Assembly: GCF_964355755.1 (NCBI RefSeq)
Contig: NC_092676.1
Location: 6,432,288 to 6,492,287, forward strand
Origin: Antedon mediterranea
Lineage: Eukaryota > Echinodermata > Crinoidea > Comatulida > Antedonidae
DNA: 60,000 bases
Direction of reading: 5' to 3'
The notes under the pieces were generated by a model. The model was not told the origin of the DNA and did not search any database. It saw only the letters and a program-made list of their open reading frames with translations. Below, one piece after another: positions 36,580 through 46,412 of this stretch. Numbering within the stretch: position 1 is the first letter of the stretch; the number at the start of each line of letters is the position of its first letter. Position numbers and translations under genes: made by a program.

Positions 36580-39500
36580 ATGGATACACAATTGATAACT
36601 GTTGTTGTTACTATGTTGTTTTTAATGTTGTTGTTAATGATGTGGTGTTTATGTACAAACCATAAAGACGTTACAAGTAAAGAGTACAACAACGACAACA
36701 CACCTGGTAAAGTTAATAATAGCATTATATATAAAACCGAGGTTACAGATGTACCCGATCAATGCTGTTTACCTACAAATGTCAAAAACGTAAGCACTCT
36801 CAACATGGACGAAAAAGATACACATACTGACATTTGTGAATTCATTAAAAAAATAGTTGATGACATCGTAAATGTTTCTTCTGGTACAGCGGTCGCCTCT
36901 GAGTTTAAGAAATGTGGCTTATGTAATATTGAATATATTGCAGATGAAAATTATGTGTCATGTGATTGTTGCAGTAAGTTTTACCATGTGACATGTGTAA
37001 GACAAATGTTTGAAGGCAAACTCTGTGATTCAAGAGTAATTTGGATCTGTTCGATGTGTGGAAATAGTAATTTTGCAAATAATATGTTGGGTGAGATAGG
37101 TATTGCGTGTCATTTTAATAGGTATATGATTCTAGAACATGATGAATCTAACGCTAAGTTTGAAGAATTTACGGAAAATGAACAGAATTGGAAGTCCAAC
37201 CAACGGAATGTAACAAAGACTAACACCAACTCACAATGCCAACAAACAGAAAGTGAAAATTCACTTGGTAGAGAATGGATTAAGGTAAGATCCAGGAAAA
37301 ATACCAGTAACAGAAAACAAGGGGGAAAAAAAAGAGGAAATAAGAACAGAAAAAAGCGTGTTATAAATGGTATAATTATTGAACTAGGTGTAACATATAT
37401 TGGTAAAGCTGTCAACGATTTCTATGAAAAACGAAACAAGAAACTGCATGAAAATGTGGATAGAGAAAAAATTCCAGACAATTCACAAACAATACTTAAT
37501 GAAAAGGTAGATGTTGATGTACATAGCCCTACGAGTGATGCTTCAGAAGTGACAACAATAACGAACACAATACAACAACTTTCTGGTGGTGGATTTAACA
37601 CGAAACAGCCACGGAAAAAAGGTCGTTTTGTCAAAAGGTCAAATAAAAAGAAATCACAAGAGGATAATGATAACCATAAAATGGATGAAGACATAAGTAA
37701 AAGTTTTATTTCAGATCACTTGGGTAATGATGACAATTCAAAAGTAATATGCAATGAAGACAACGTCTACAAAGTAGCTAGTGATGAACCAAAGAGTAAT
37801 AGCAAAATAAATCAACTAAGATTAGATAGTAGTTGTGATGTTACAGATCATGAAGTATTAATAATTGACGAGGAACAAACAAAAACATCCAAGGAAACAA
37901 TTAGGGAGAATACACGACCTACAAATAATTTTAAACAATATAATATGAATGATGATAACAGTGTCGATATTAAAGTTTCAACCAATGAATGCAAAATATC
38001 TGATGATAATACGAAAAACGTTGCGTCATTTAAGCAATACAAAAGTGTTGTAAACCCATGTAATAGTATTACTAATAATAGAACTATAGCACAGGGTAGT
38101 TTTAATCAAGGGCATTCTAGATTTGGCTATGCACGTGGTAAACAGTGTGTTGCAAATAGTCTTGTAGCTATTGTTTATTCAACAAAGAGGAATGGAAATG
38201 AATTTTATAAAAATGATCTTGACACAATATTGACACTTGGAAATGAGTTGTACTATTATATCCAAAAAGATTCCACTATGGATGAGGATCTTCTGATGAT
38301 TTCTGAACTGCCGAAAAAATTGGATATGTTAGATAGCAAATTTTTAATATCTCCCAAAGAATCAGTGTTTGGGATAATAGATGGGAGTCTTGAATCGATG
38401 GCTGAATATGGAGCCTTGTCATTAAAGCAAGCTCTTGAACAAGAATTACATCAACATGATGCCTGTTTCATGAATTTTAACAGAAGTACATTTGCTATTA
38501 TTAAACGTGTAAATGGTTTCCTTATATTTGATCCACATGCAAGAGATTGTGTTGGTTGTGTTAGTGAACATGGAAAGAGCATTTTAATTTATAGTACATC
38601 TTGGCAAGGTGTATACAGTTATTGTTTAAAGTTAGCAAGATCAATGAATTGTAATTTACATGAAACAGAGTTTGAACTGACGGGTGTAAATGTTCAAAAT
38701 GAATCTATGTTTTTATGTTCCTCTTCTTCTGTCACGTTAGATGATAATTGTGAACTAAACAACTCTGAAAATTGCGATGTTAATGCACCGGGTACATCTT
38801 CCCAGTTTAAATGTAGCAAAACATTACCTAACAACAATATTGATTCTACAATTAAAGACAACAAACATAGTAATAAAAAGGATGATGTTTCAACAAGTAA
38901 TGGATGTCAAACTGATGACGAAATTGAAATAGTTAATGTTCAGTATGGAGAGAGACCTGACAAGAATTTTAAATTTGTCCCAATTTTAGAAGCACAAAGG
39001 AAAAGTATGTGTCATAAAGTTGGCATTAATTGTGAACATACCGGTAGAAATTGTGGTATTAATCGAACAAGTCATATTGGACATCCTTGTCAAATTAAGA
39101 ATATTACGGGTGATGGTAATTGTTTTTATCGTGCAATTTCATATATTATTTCTGGGACTGAAAATAATCATTTAATTTTAAGAAAAGCAATTGGTAATCA
39201 TTTATTGGAAACTGACGACTTGTTTAGTAGTACATTAAGTGTGGAATATAGAACAGTTATGGAATATGTGATTAAAAAAAGAGTAATGGATAATGGAACA
39301 TGGGCTTCTAATACTGAAATAAGTGCAATGGCAAACTTGCTTAATACAGATATTTATTCATTCAATGATCAGCTTTTGACTTGGCAAATGTTTTCTGCAA
39401 AAAACCCTGGAAAAATTAATGAGGTTACAACTGACAACGGTATGTATATTCTATACACCAGAAATGTGCATTTTAATGTAGTGGAGTCTGTTGATTTCAA

Positions 39501-42500
39501 TTTAAATTATGTTCCGGAAACAATAACAATTGTGGATAGTGATGATGTGGATAGCTCCTCAGAAATAAGTGTAGACCCTAGTGTTATGAAAAATAATTTG
39601 ACAAAATATAACAATACACGGAAAAGAAAAGAAATTAGTCATGAAATACTTGAAGATGCTATAGGACCCAAACAGAAACGGAGTAAAAATTTCGAAGGAA
39701 GTTGTTCAAACAAAATAAAGACAATAAGAGATAATAAAACAACGATTGAAAGAAATAAACGACTTGAAAACAAAAAGCGAATGAGGACAACACGTTCAAA
39801 TGACAGTACAACGAATGTAGAGAAACATAATAAAGCGGAGGTACAACGAAAGAAATATAAAAATGATTCTGTATACAGAGAAGAAAAGAAACGTAAAGTT
39901 AAAGAGGCACAGAGAATAAAATATGCTGATGACAATTATAAATTGTCTAAAAGAAAGGAAAATCGAGAAAGACAACAGAAGGCGTACAGGTGTGACCCCA
40001 ATTATAATCTTAAAGTACGAAGTAAGATGAAACAAAATGACAACATTAAGTTGGATTATCGGACAACCAAGAAAGCTAAAAGTGTGCAATATTATAGATT
40101 GAATGAAAGGTTTAGGCAAAATTTAAAAGAGAAAAGAAAAAATAGATATCAAACTGATTTAATATTTAGACAAAACTTTAAACAAAACAATAAACAAAAT
40201 ATGGCACAAAAGTATATGAATAATTTACAATTTAGACAAAACCTGATTCAAAAACTAGCATCAAAGTATCGCAATAATTCAACATTCAGACAAAACCTTA
40301 GTCAAAAACTAGCAGCAAAGTATCGCAATAATTCAACATTCAGACAAAACTTAAAGCGGAAGTATCGAAGTATTTTGAAGCAAGACTTAGGAGAGAAATA
40401 TCGTATTGATTTAAAATTTCGTCAAAGTTGTAAGCAAAGGTTTACAGAAAAGTATCATAGCAACACAACATTTCGTCAAAGCTGTAAGAAAAAGTTTAAC
40501 GACAAATACCACAGTGATTCAAAATTTAAAACAAATTGTAATCAAAGATTTACCAAAAAATATCATGGTGATTCACTTTTCCGAAAAAATGTTGTACTAA
40601 AAAACATGAGGCATCGTAAAATACGGAGAGCAGAAAAGCGTAATTTTGAATTTGTTTTGCAAAACTTCAGAGAATCAACATCTCATGGTCCTGAATATGT
40701 TTGTTGCGTATGCTTTAAAATGTTATTCAAAAATCAAGTTGTCAAATGCACGAAAGCTAAGTACGAGTATAGGACATGTATAAATGAAAAATATTTACAT
40801 ATTTGCAACAATGAATGTAATAATCCTTGTCAATTTGCCAAATCACCAAGATGCACATTATGGATTTGTTTCACATGTCACAAGAAATTGCTGAAAGGTA
40901 AAGTCCCTGCAGAAGCCAATTCAAACAATTTAGAACTACAAGAAATTCCTCCTGAGCTAAAATGTTTAAATAATTTAGAGCAACATCTGATTGGATTAAA
41001 TATTCCTTTTATGAAATTAATGAATTTACCTAAAGGTGGACAGCATGGAATACATGGACCAGTTGTATGCGTACCATCAAATACTATTGAAACTGTAAAA
41101 ATTCTGCCTAGACCAGAGGCTGATGATCAGTTAATATCCGTAAAATTGAAGCGAAAATTGTCGTACAAAGGTTATTATAAATATAAATTTGTTAACACAT
41201 CCAATGTTATTCAAGCTCTTGAATATTTACAAGATCATAACAAATGGTATTTTGACGTAGCAATTGATGAAAATTGGCACAATTATTTGTCTAAAGAAAA
41301 CATTGAAAGTAAAACTACTAATCAACAAACATGTGTAGAAAACAATGAAGAAGAAGAAGAAGATCGATTGTGTGGTGTTGCGTTTGATACAAGTCTACAA
41401 CCTGTTGACAGGCGACAAAATTTAGTTGATGAATATTTTCGTGATATAATCTGTTGTGCACCATGTGAAAATAATAGCCCTATTGCATTATTAAGTAATG
41501 AAAACAATGAAGCAAAATCTTTTCCAGTACTATTTCCAACAGGTCAACCAACATTCCATGATACAAGAGATGTTAAGATAACACTTGGACGATACTTACA
41601 CAATAGATTAATGCATGTAGATAACAGGTTTGCAAAAAACACAGAATTTATATTTTATGCCCAATCTATATATGAACTTCAACAAATTTTATCAAGTATT
41701 TCCATAGCATTGCGAAAAGGTTCAAGTAAAAAAGATAATTTTAGTAAAGTAACTGTATCTGATTTAAAAAACATAAACAAAATTGAGGAGATTTTAAAAT
41801 CTGATAAAGGTTATAAATTTCTAAAACAAATACGTGGAACTCCACCTTACTGGCAAGCAACACAGAAAGATGTATTAGCAATGGTTAGACAGATTGGTAA
41901 ACCAACATTCTTTCTTTCATTCTCAAGTGCTGACTTACGTTGGAAAGAAATAATGACGACATTGTTGAGTCAAACAGGAGACCAAAGAAACATTGATGAT
42001 TTGGAATGGGCAGACAAATGTAATTTGCTAAAATCAAATCCAGTGACTGTTGCCAGAATGTTTGACAAACGCTTTCATACTTTTTTAAAAAAAGTTATTT
42101 TGTCTGAAACCCAGCCTATTGGTAAAGTCACAGATTATTTTTATAGAATTGAATTTCAAATGAGGGGAAGTCCACATGTTCATATGTTGGTATGGGTCGA
42201 AAATGCCCCTGTTTTTAATGAAGATGAAGATAAAAAAGTTATTGAATTTATTGACAAATATATTTCTTGTTCTGTGCCACGTCAATTTGTAGATTCTGAA
42301 ATGAATGAAATTGTTACCAGTGTGCAGATTCACAGTAAAAGACATTCGAAATCGTGTAAAAAGAAGGGAACAAATTGCAGGTTTAACTTCCCGAGACAGC
42401 CTTCTGAAAAAACATTTGTTATGAGACCTACAATTGTGGATAAAAACAATGATGATGATAATAATGATAATGATAATGCAAATAAACAAGCGCAAGAATT

Positions 42501-45500
42501 ATTAACCTCGGTAAAAAATGCTTTGACAAATGAAGAAACGTATCAAAGCGCCAAGGAACTTTTTCAAAGTTTAAATATTACTCAGGGTGCATATGAGGAT
42601 GCAAATAATTGTATAACTAATGAAGAAAAGATTGTTTTAAAGAGAAACCCCGAAGATGTGTGGGTAAATCAATACAATCCTTCCTTACTTAGAGCATGGA
42701 ATGCTAATATGGATATTCAGTACATTACCAGTGTATATGCATGTGTTACATATGTTATAGGATATATGTCAAAATCTGAACGGGAAATGGGCTTACTTTT
42801 ATCTCATGCAGCATCCGAAGTGAAAGAAGGAAATGAAAATGCCAGACAAAGCCTAAGTAAACTTGGTCATGTGTACATGAACAATCGAGAAGTATCTGCG
42901 CAAGAAAGTGTTTATCGTGTTTGTGGCTTGAGATTGAAAGAATGTTCAAGGAAAGTTGAATTTATCCCAGTAGGACCTAATCCTGTTAGAATGAGTTTAC
43001 CACTAAGTGTAATTAAAAACAAAGTGGATGATAATCAAAGTGCATGGTTGCCAAATAAGCTCGACAAATATAAAGCTCGACCAAATAATTCTGAATTTAA
43101 TACAATGTGTCTTGCAACATTTTGTTCTTATTACAGAATGTTAAGTACATCAGAAATGAAAGGAAACGTGCAAAGAAAGAACGTATTCCAGTTACAAAAA
43201 AAACTAGGATTCATCCAAAAAAGAACACGAACTGACAATGCTATAATAAGGTACCCTCGGTTTCCAATGAATACAGCATCTGAAAAATATTTTATGAGTA
43301 TATTGCAGTTATTTTTGCCATTTCGAACAGATAAACAGTTAAAACCATTGAAATTTCAAACATATCAAGAATTTTATGAGCTAGGATCTGTAAAATTATA
43401 TGGCAGTAAATTACAAAAAGTAAATGTTATAGTTGATGAAAACATGGAAAGGTATGACAAAACTGCAGATGCTATTAAACATGCAGAAGGGGTTTTAGCA
43501 AAATTTGGACCACAAGAAGATGCATGGGGTCTATTATGTCCGGAAAGTGAAAAGGAAAGATTAGAGAATCCAAAGCCAAATGTAGACGTTGATGATGAAG
43601 AAAATGAATTTTTTGTTCCAGATTTTGGCCTAAAAAAAAATGAAACATCTACAATAGAGTGTAACTCATCTAGTATTTCAAGACCGGAACTGAACAAAAT
43701 GATTCGATCTTTAAATAAACAACAAAAACAAATATTTTATAAGACAAGGCAATGGTGCTTGGATAAAGTTAATGGCAAACAACCTGAATCGTTTTACACT
43801 TTTATAACTGGAGGCGCTGGCACTGGAAAAAGCCATTTGGTTAATTGTATTTATAATGAAGCAACACGTATTCTCGGAAAAATGTTGGAAAATCCGGATG
43901 ATATGTCAATATTGAAACTAGCTCCTACAGGGATTGCAGCATATAATATTAAAGGTCATACCATTCATAGTGCTTTGTCTATTCCTATTCATATTTCACT
44001 TCCATATCAACCACTTGGAGAAGAAAAAATAAGTGCACTTCGTAATCAGTTAGGTCAATTGCAAATTGTTATTATAGATGAAATATCAATGGTAAATCAA
44101 AAGTTACTCTGGTACATCCACGGACGATTGCGGCAAATAAAGCAAGTACGTAATGATAGTGCATTTGGTAATATTTCAATAATTGCAGTTGGTGATTTTT
44201 ATCAGTTACCGCCTGTGAGGGGCACTTCTTTGTATAAAAACACATTGGAAAACTCATTATGGGTAGATAACTTTAAAAGAGTGCAGTTAGATGAAATCAT
44301 GAGGCAAAAAGAAGATAAAGAGTTTGCTGTACTTTTAAACAAATTGCGCACAAAAGAAAGAAATGATTGCTTGTCTGACAAAGATTTATCAGTTTTAAAA
44401 TCATGTGAAACAGGTGAACAATGTGACGATGCTGTTCATATATACCCATGTAATAAGCAGGTTAATGAATGGAATAAAACAATGTTGCATAAAACATGTT
44501 TAGATATTATATGCATTGAAGCAGAGGATACTGTAGTAAACAGCAAGAAACAAGACAAACATTGTGATAAACCTCGGAAATCATGTCAAACTAATTTATT
44601 AAATTATCTGTGGATTGCACTTAATGCCAGAGTGATGTTGATTAAAAATGTAGATGTTAAAAAAGGCTTAACAAATGGATGTATGGGACATGTGGAAGAA
44701 ATAATTAAGCCCAGTCCAAACGCTAAACCAATATCAATTAAAGTGAAATTTGATAACAAGGACATTGGTATTCAGGCAATTGAAATGTTTCAAGAATCTA
44801 TTGGAAAAAAATACAGTCGAAAGCAATTCCCACTCAAATTAGCATATGCATGCACAGTTCATAAAGTGCAAGGAATGACAATGAATAAAGCACTGGTTTG
44901 CCTTAAAAATACCTTTGCGCCTGGACAAGCATATGTAGCACTCAGTCGTGTTACCTCAATATCTGGACTTACCATTGAACATGTTAATTCTAAGTTGATT
45001 TATTGTGATCCTACTATAAAGGAATATTTAAACAAGATGAATTCATACATACAATGTGATAAAGAAGTTAATGATTCTGGTTCTGAATTTTCAATAATGT
45101 TACATAATATTCAAGGGCTTAAACAACATTTTGCTGATCTTCAGTGCAATGATTTGATTATGAATTCTACTACCATATGTCTAACTGAAACATGGCTAAA
45201 TAAGGATGATGATTTTGTTGACTTAAGTATAGAGCCGTATAAATTCTATCACCAAGCAAGATATGACTCATATTCTAATAAAAATGATTACTTAAAAAAT
45301 CAGGCTCATGGTGGAGTTGCAGTCTATACTAAGAACAAATTTTCAAGCAGGTTAGACATAGGTATTAACGACATAGAGGTAATTTCATTTTTAATAACAT
45401 GTCCAATTTCAGTTGCTGTATCAGTAATTTATAGACCTCCGAGCTATGATATTAAACAATTTTGTCAAAATTTGAGGAAGTTATTAAAAAAGGTGCATAA

Positions 45501-45738
45501 AGTAAGTACAAAATGTATCATAATGGGCGACTTTAATGAAAATCTTTTCAAACAACCTTCCAAAGTGAATATTTTAATGACAGAGAGTGGTTATCAACAA
45601 CATGTTACAAGTTCTACTACTGAAAGTAATACATTGATTGATCATGTATATAGCAAAGGTCTAGATTCAATGCAGGCACATGTAATTCCAATTTATTATA
45701 GTTACCATGAGGCCATTCAAATTAAATTTGGATTATAA
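36580..45738 (+). CDS. Helentron-type Rep/helicase/endonuclease polyprotein, 3052 aa
   Basis: This is the presumed rolling-circle transposase. I start at the first ATG; a GTG nine codons upstream is also open but is not a usual eukaryotic start. Domains in order: hydrophobic segment 4-24; PHD-like Cys/His finger about 112-160; cysteine peptidase like the herpesvirus tegument (C76-like) fold with Cys523 and Asp651-Pro-His653; OTU peptidase with Asp845, Cys848 and His964; basic region and ~18-20-residue FRQN/KYR-type repeats about 1168-1341; Cys-rich DUF6570-like region from about 1373; Helitron_like_N from about 1640; HUH motif His1866-Val-His1868; Rep tyrosines 2058 and 2062 (YVIGY); Pif1-type helicase with Walker A GGAGTGKS 2411-2418, Asp2500-Glu2501, GDFYQLPP at 2538, TVHKVQG and YVALSR at 2785; EEP endonuclease about 2838-3052 with TETW and GDFN. 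The final SDH motif reads Ser-Tyr-His (3041-3043). The frame is uninterrupted over 9.2 kb. Confidence 0.93.
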   Translation: MDTQLITVVVTMLFLMLLLMMWCLCTNHKDVTSKEYNNDNTPGKVNNSIIYKTEVTDVPDQCCLPTNVKNVSTLNMDEKDTHTDICEFIKKIVDDIVNVSSGTAVASEFKKCGLCNIEYIADENYVSCDCCSKFYHVTCVRQMFEGKLCDSRVIWICSMCGNSNFANNMLGEIGIACHFNRYMILEHDESNAKFEEFTENEQNWKSNQRNVTKTNTNSQCQQTESENSLGREWIKVRSRKNTSNRKQGGKKRGNKNRKKRVINGIIIELGVTYIGKAVNDFYEKRNKKLHENVDREKIPDNSQTILNEKVDVDVHSPTSDASEVTTITNTIQQLSGGGFNTKQPRKKGRFVKRSNKKKSQEDNDNHKMDEDISKSFISDHLGNDDNSKVICNEDNVYKVASDEPKSNSKINQLRLDSSCDVTDHEVLIIDEEQTKTSKETIRENTRPTNNFKQYNMNDDNSVDIKVSTNECKISDDNTKNVASFKQYKSVVNPCNSITNNRTIAQGSFNQGHSRFGYARGKQCVANSLVAIVYSTKRNGNEFYKNDLDTILTLGNELYYYIQKDSTMDEDLLMISELPKKLDMLDSKFLISPKESVFGIIDGSLESMAEYGALSLKQALEQELHQHDACFMNFNRSTFAIIKRVNGFLIFDPHARDCVGCVSEHGKSILIYSTSWQGVYSYCLKLARSMNCNLHETEFELTGVNVQNESMFLCSSSSVTLDDNCELNNSENCDVNAPGTSSQFKCSKTLPNNNIDSTIKDNKHSNKKDDVSTSNGCQTDDEIEIVNVQYGERPDKNFKFVPILEAQRKSMCHKVGINCEHTGRNCGINRTSHIGHPCQIKNITGDGNCFYRAISYIISGTENNHLILRKAIGNHLLETDDLFSSTLSVEYRTVMEYVIKKRVMDNGTWASNTEISAMANLLNTDIYSFNDQLLTWQMFSAKNPGKINEVTTDNGMYILYTRNVHFNVVESVDFNLNYVPETITIVDSDDVDSSSEISVDPSVMKNNLTKYNNTRKRKEISHEILEDAIGPKQKRSKNFEGSCSNKIKTIRDNKTTIERNKRLENKKRMRTTRSNDSTTNVEKHNKAEVQRKKYKNDSVYREEKKRKVKEAQRIKYADDNYKLSKRKENRERQQKAYRCDPNYNLKVRSKMKQNDNIKLDYRTTKKAKSVQYYRLNERFRQNLKEKRKNRYQTDLIFRQNFKQNNKQNMAQKYMNNLQFRQNLIQKLASKYRNNSTFRQNLSQKLAAKYRNNSTFRQNLKRKYRSILKQDLGEKYRIDLKFRQSCKQRFTEKYHSNTTFRQSCKKKFNDKYHSDSKFKTNCNQRFTKKYHGDSLFRKNVVLKNMRHRKIRRAEKRNFEFVLQNFRESTSHGPEYVCCVCFKMLFKNQVVKCTKAKYEYRTCINEKYLHICNNECNNPCQFAKSPRCTLWICFTCHKKLLKGKVPAEANSNNLELQEIPPELKCLNNLEQHLIGLNIPFMKLMNLPKGGQHGIHGPVVCVPSNTIETVKILPRPEADDQLISVKLKRKLSYKGYYKYKFVNTSNVIQALEYLQDHNKWYFDVAIDENWHNYLSKENIESKTTNQQTCVENNEEEEEDRLCGVAFDTSLQPVDRRQNLVDEYFRDIICCAPCENNSPIALLSNENNEAKSFPVLFPTGQPTFHDTRDVKITLGRYLHNRLMHVDNRFAKNTEFIFYAQSIYELQQILSSISIALRKGSSKKDNFSKVTVSDLKNINKIEEILKSDKGYKFLKQIRGTPPYWQATQKDVLAMVRQIGKPTFFLSFSSADLRWKEIMTTLLSQTGDQRNIDDLEWADKCNLLKSNPVTVARMFDKRFHTFLKKVILSETQPIGKVTDYFYRIEFQMRGSPHVHMLVWVENAPVFNEDEDKKVIEFIDKYISCSVPRQFVDSEMNEIVTSVQIHSKRHSKSCKKKGTNCRFNFPRQPSEKTFVMRPTIVDKNNDDDNNDNDNANKQAQELLTSVKNALTNEETYQSAKELFQSLNITQGAYEDANNCITNEEKIVLKRNPEDVWVNQYNPSLLRAWNANMDIQYITSVYACVTYVIGYMSKSEREMGLLLSHAASEVKEGNENARQSLSKLGHVYMNNREVSAQESVYRVCGLRLKECSRKVEFIPVGPNPVRMSLPLSVIKNKVDDNQSAWLPNKLDKYKARPNNSEFNTMCLATFCSYYRMLSTSEMKGNVQRKNVFQLQKKLGFIQKRTRTDNAIIRYPRFPMNTASEKYFMSILQLFLPFRTDKQLKPLKFQTYQEFYELGSVKLYGSKLQKVNVIVDENMERYDKTADAIKHAEGVLAKFGPQEDAWGLLCPESEKERLENPKPNVDVDDEENEFFVPDFGLKKNETSTIECNSSSISRPELNKMIRSLNKQQKQIFYKTRQWCLDKVNGKQPESFYTFITGGAGTGKSHLVNCIYNEATRILGKMLENPDDMSILKLAPTGIAAYNIKGHTIHSALSIPIHISLPYQPLGEEKISALRNQLGQLQIVIIDEISMVNQKLLWYIHGRLRQIKQVRNDSAFGNISIIAVGDFYQLPPVRGTSLYKNTLENSLWVDNFKRVQLDEIMRQKEDKEFAVLLNKLRTKERNDCLSDKDLSVLKSCETGEQCDDAVHIYPCNKQVNEWNKTMLHKTCLDIICIEAEDTVVNSKKQDKHCDKPRKSCQTNLLNYLWIALNARVMLIKNVDVKKGLTNGCMGHVEEIIKPSPNAKPISIKVKFDNKDIGIQAIEMFQESIGKKYSRKQFPLKLAYACTVHKVQGMTMNKALVCLKNTFAPGQAYVALSRVTSISGLTIEHVNSKLIYCDPTIKEYLNKMNSYIQCDKEVNDSGSEFSIMLHNIQGLKQHFADLQCNDLIMNSTTICLTETWLNKDDDFVDLSIEPYKFYHQARYDSYSNKNDYLKNQAHGGVAVYTKNKFSSRLDIGINDIEVISFLITCPISVAVSVIYRPPSYDIKQFCQNLRKLLKKVHKVSTKCIIMGDFNENLFKQPSKVNILMTESGYQQHVTSSTTESNTLIDHVYSKGLDSMQAHVIPIYYSYHEAIQIKFGL

Positions 45739-46412
45739 TCTTTATATTAACTCAGATGTTTAATCTTAATCGGAATTGTTTTAAGGAAGGTTAAACAAAC
45801 TTATAAACAGAACTTTAATAAAGAAAATCATAAAACGAACATAAAATAGAACTGGATAAAAACAAACAAATTTTAAAAAGAACTAAAAAACAATAGCAAT
45901 TCTCTGCAGAAAGAAATACCCACTAAAACTAACATACTGTACGTGACATACAAGAATGTTATATAGGTTACATTTAATTTTTTTGGAATCCCATTTTAAT
46001 AGTACAGTATTATAGTTATTAATTATGTCTATAGTTAGGAAAAGTCTGGATCGAATCCAAACAGACGATATTTATTATAGTTATTATATAAGGTGTTGTT
46101 GTGTTGTTGTAAGGCCATTTCAAATTATATTGGGATTATAATCTTTACATTTATTCCTATGTCCTATTATTATGAAAAATTAAGAAAAAAAAAAAGAATT
46201 TTACAAACAGAACTTAATAAATCTTTCTTCATAGGAGACAAGCATAACTGCCAAAATCTGTATGGAGGAATACATTATTATCAGGTGAGTAAACCCTCAT
46301 GTTAGGGATTATTGGAATTAACGCCTCTATGCAGAGTAGTTTTCTGACTGCTCCGCCACCTTTGATATGAGATCTTTTCATATTTTGTGCGGTCATCTCT
46401 GGAAAAGATCTC
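45739..46412 (+). other. 3' flank of the transposase ORF with partial duplication
   Basis: The last coding bases and following words (AGGCCATT.CAAATTA..., GGATTATAATCTTTA) recur at about 46110-46150, and CAAACAGAACTT..ATAAA recurs about 385 bp later, so the ORF end and 3' UTR are partly duplicated. A small hairpin-capable GTCTGGATCGAATCCAAACA stretch (continuing GAC) is near 46045. The 70-codon frame at 46093 is a by-product. Confidence 0.5.
46369..46412. repeat. Perfect 11-bp inverted repeat (candidate 3' hairpin)
   Basis: GAGATCTTTTC at 46369-46379 is matched by its exact complement at 46402-46412, with a 22-nt loop. It is about 630 bp after the stop codon. A 3' hairpin is expected in Helitron-like elements, but a loop of this size is longer than usual. 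Confidence 0.4.

Larger units (their letters stand above)
35914..46412 (+). mobile_element. Putative autonomous Helentron-like element (ends approximate)
   Basis: The core is one intact ORF combining HUH Rep, Pif1-like helicase and a C-terminal EEP endonuclease, the arrangement known for Helentrons (also called Helitron2 or proto-Helentrons). I set the left limit at the iteron-like minisatellites and the right limit after a perfect 11-bp inverted repeat at 46369-46379/46402-46412, which could be the 3' hairpin. No target-site evidence fixes either end. The long open frame with no frameshift suggests recent activity. Confidence 0.5.

Noticed and set aside
37110-44257. Minus-strand ORFs of 61-136 codons inside the transposase region
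   Set aside because: They are antisense shadows of the 3052-codon ORF, whose domains are unambiguous.
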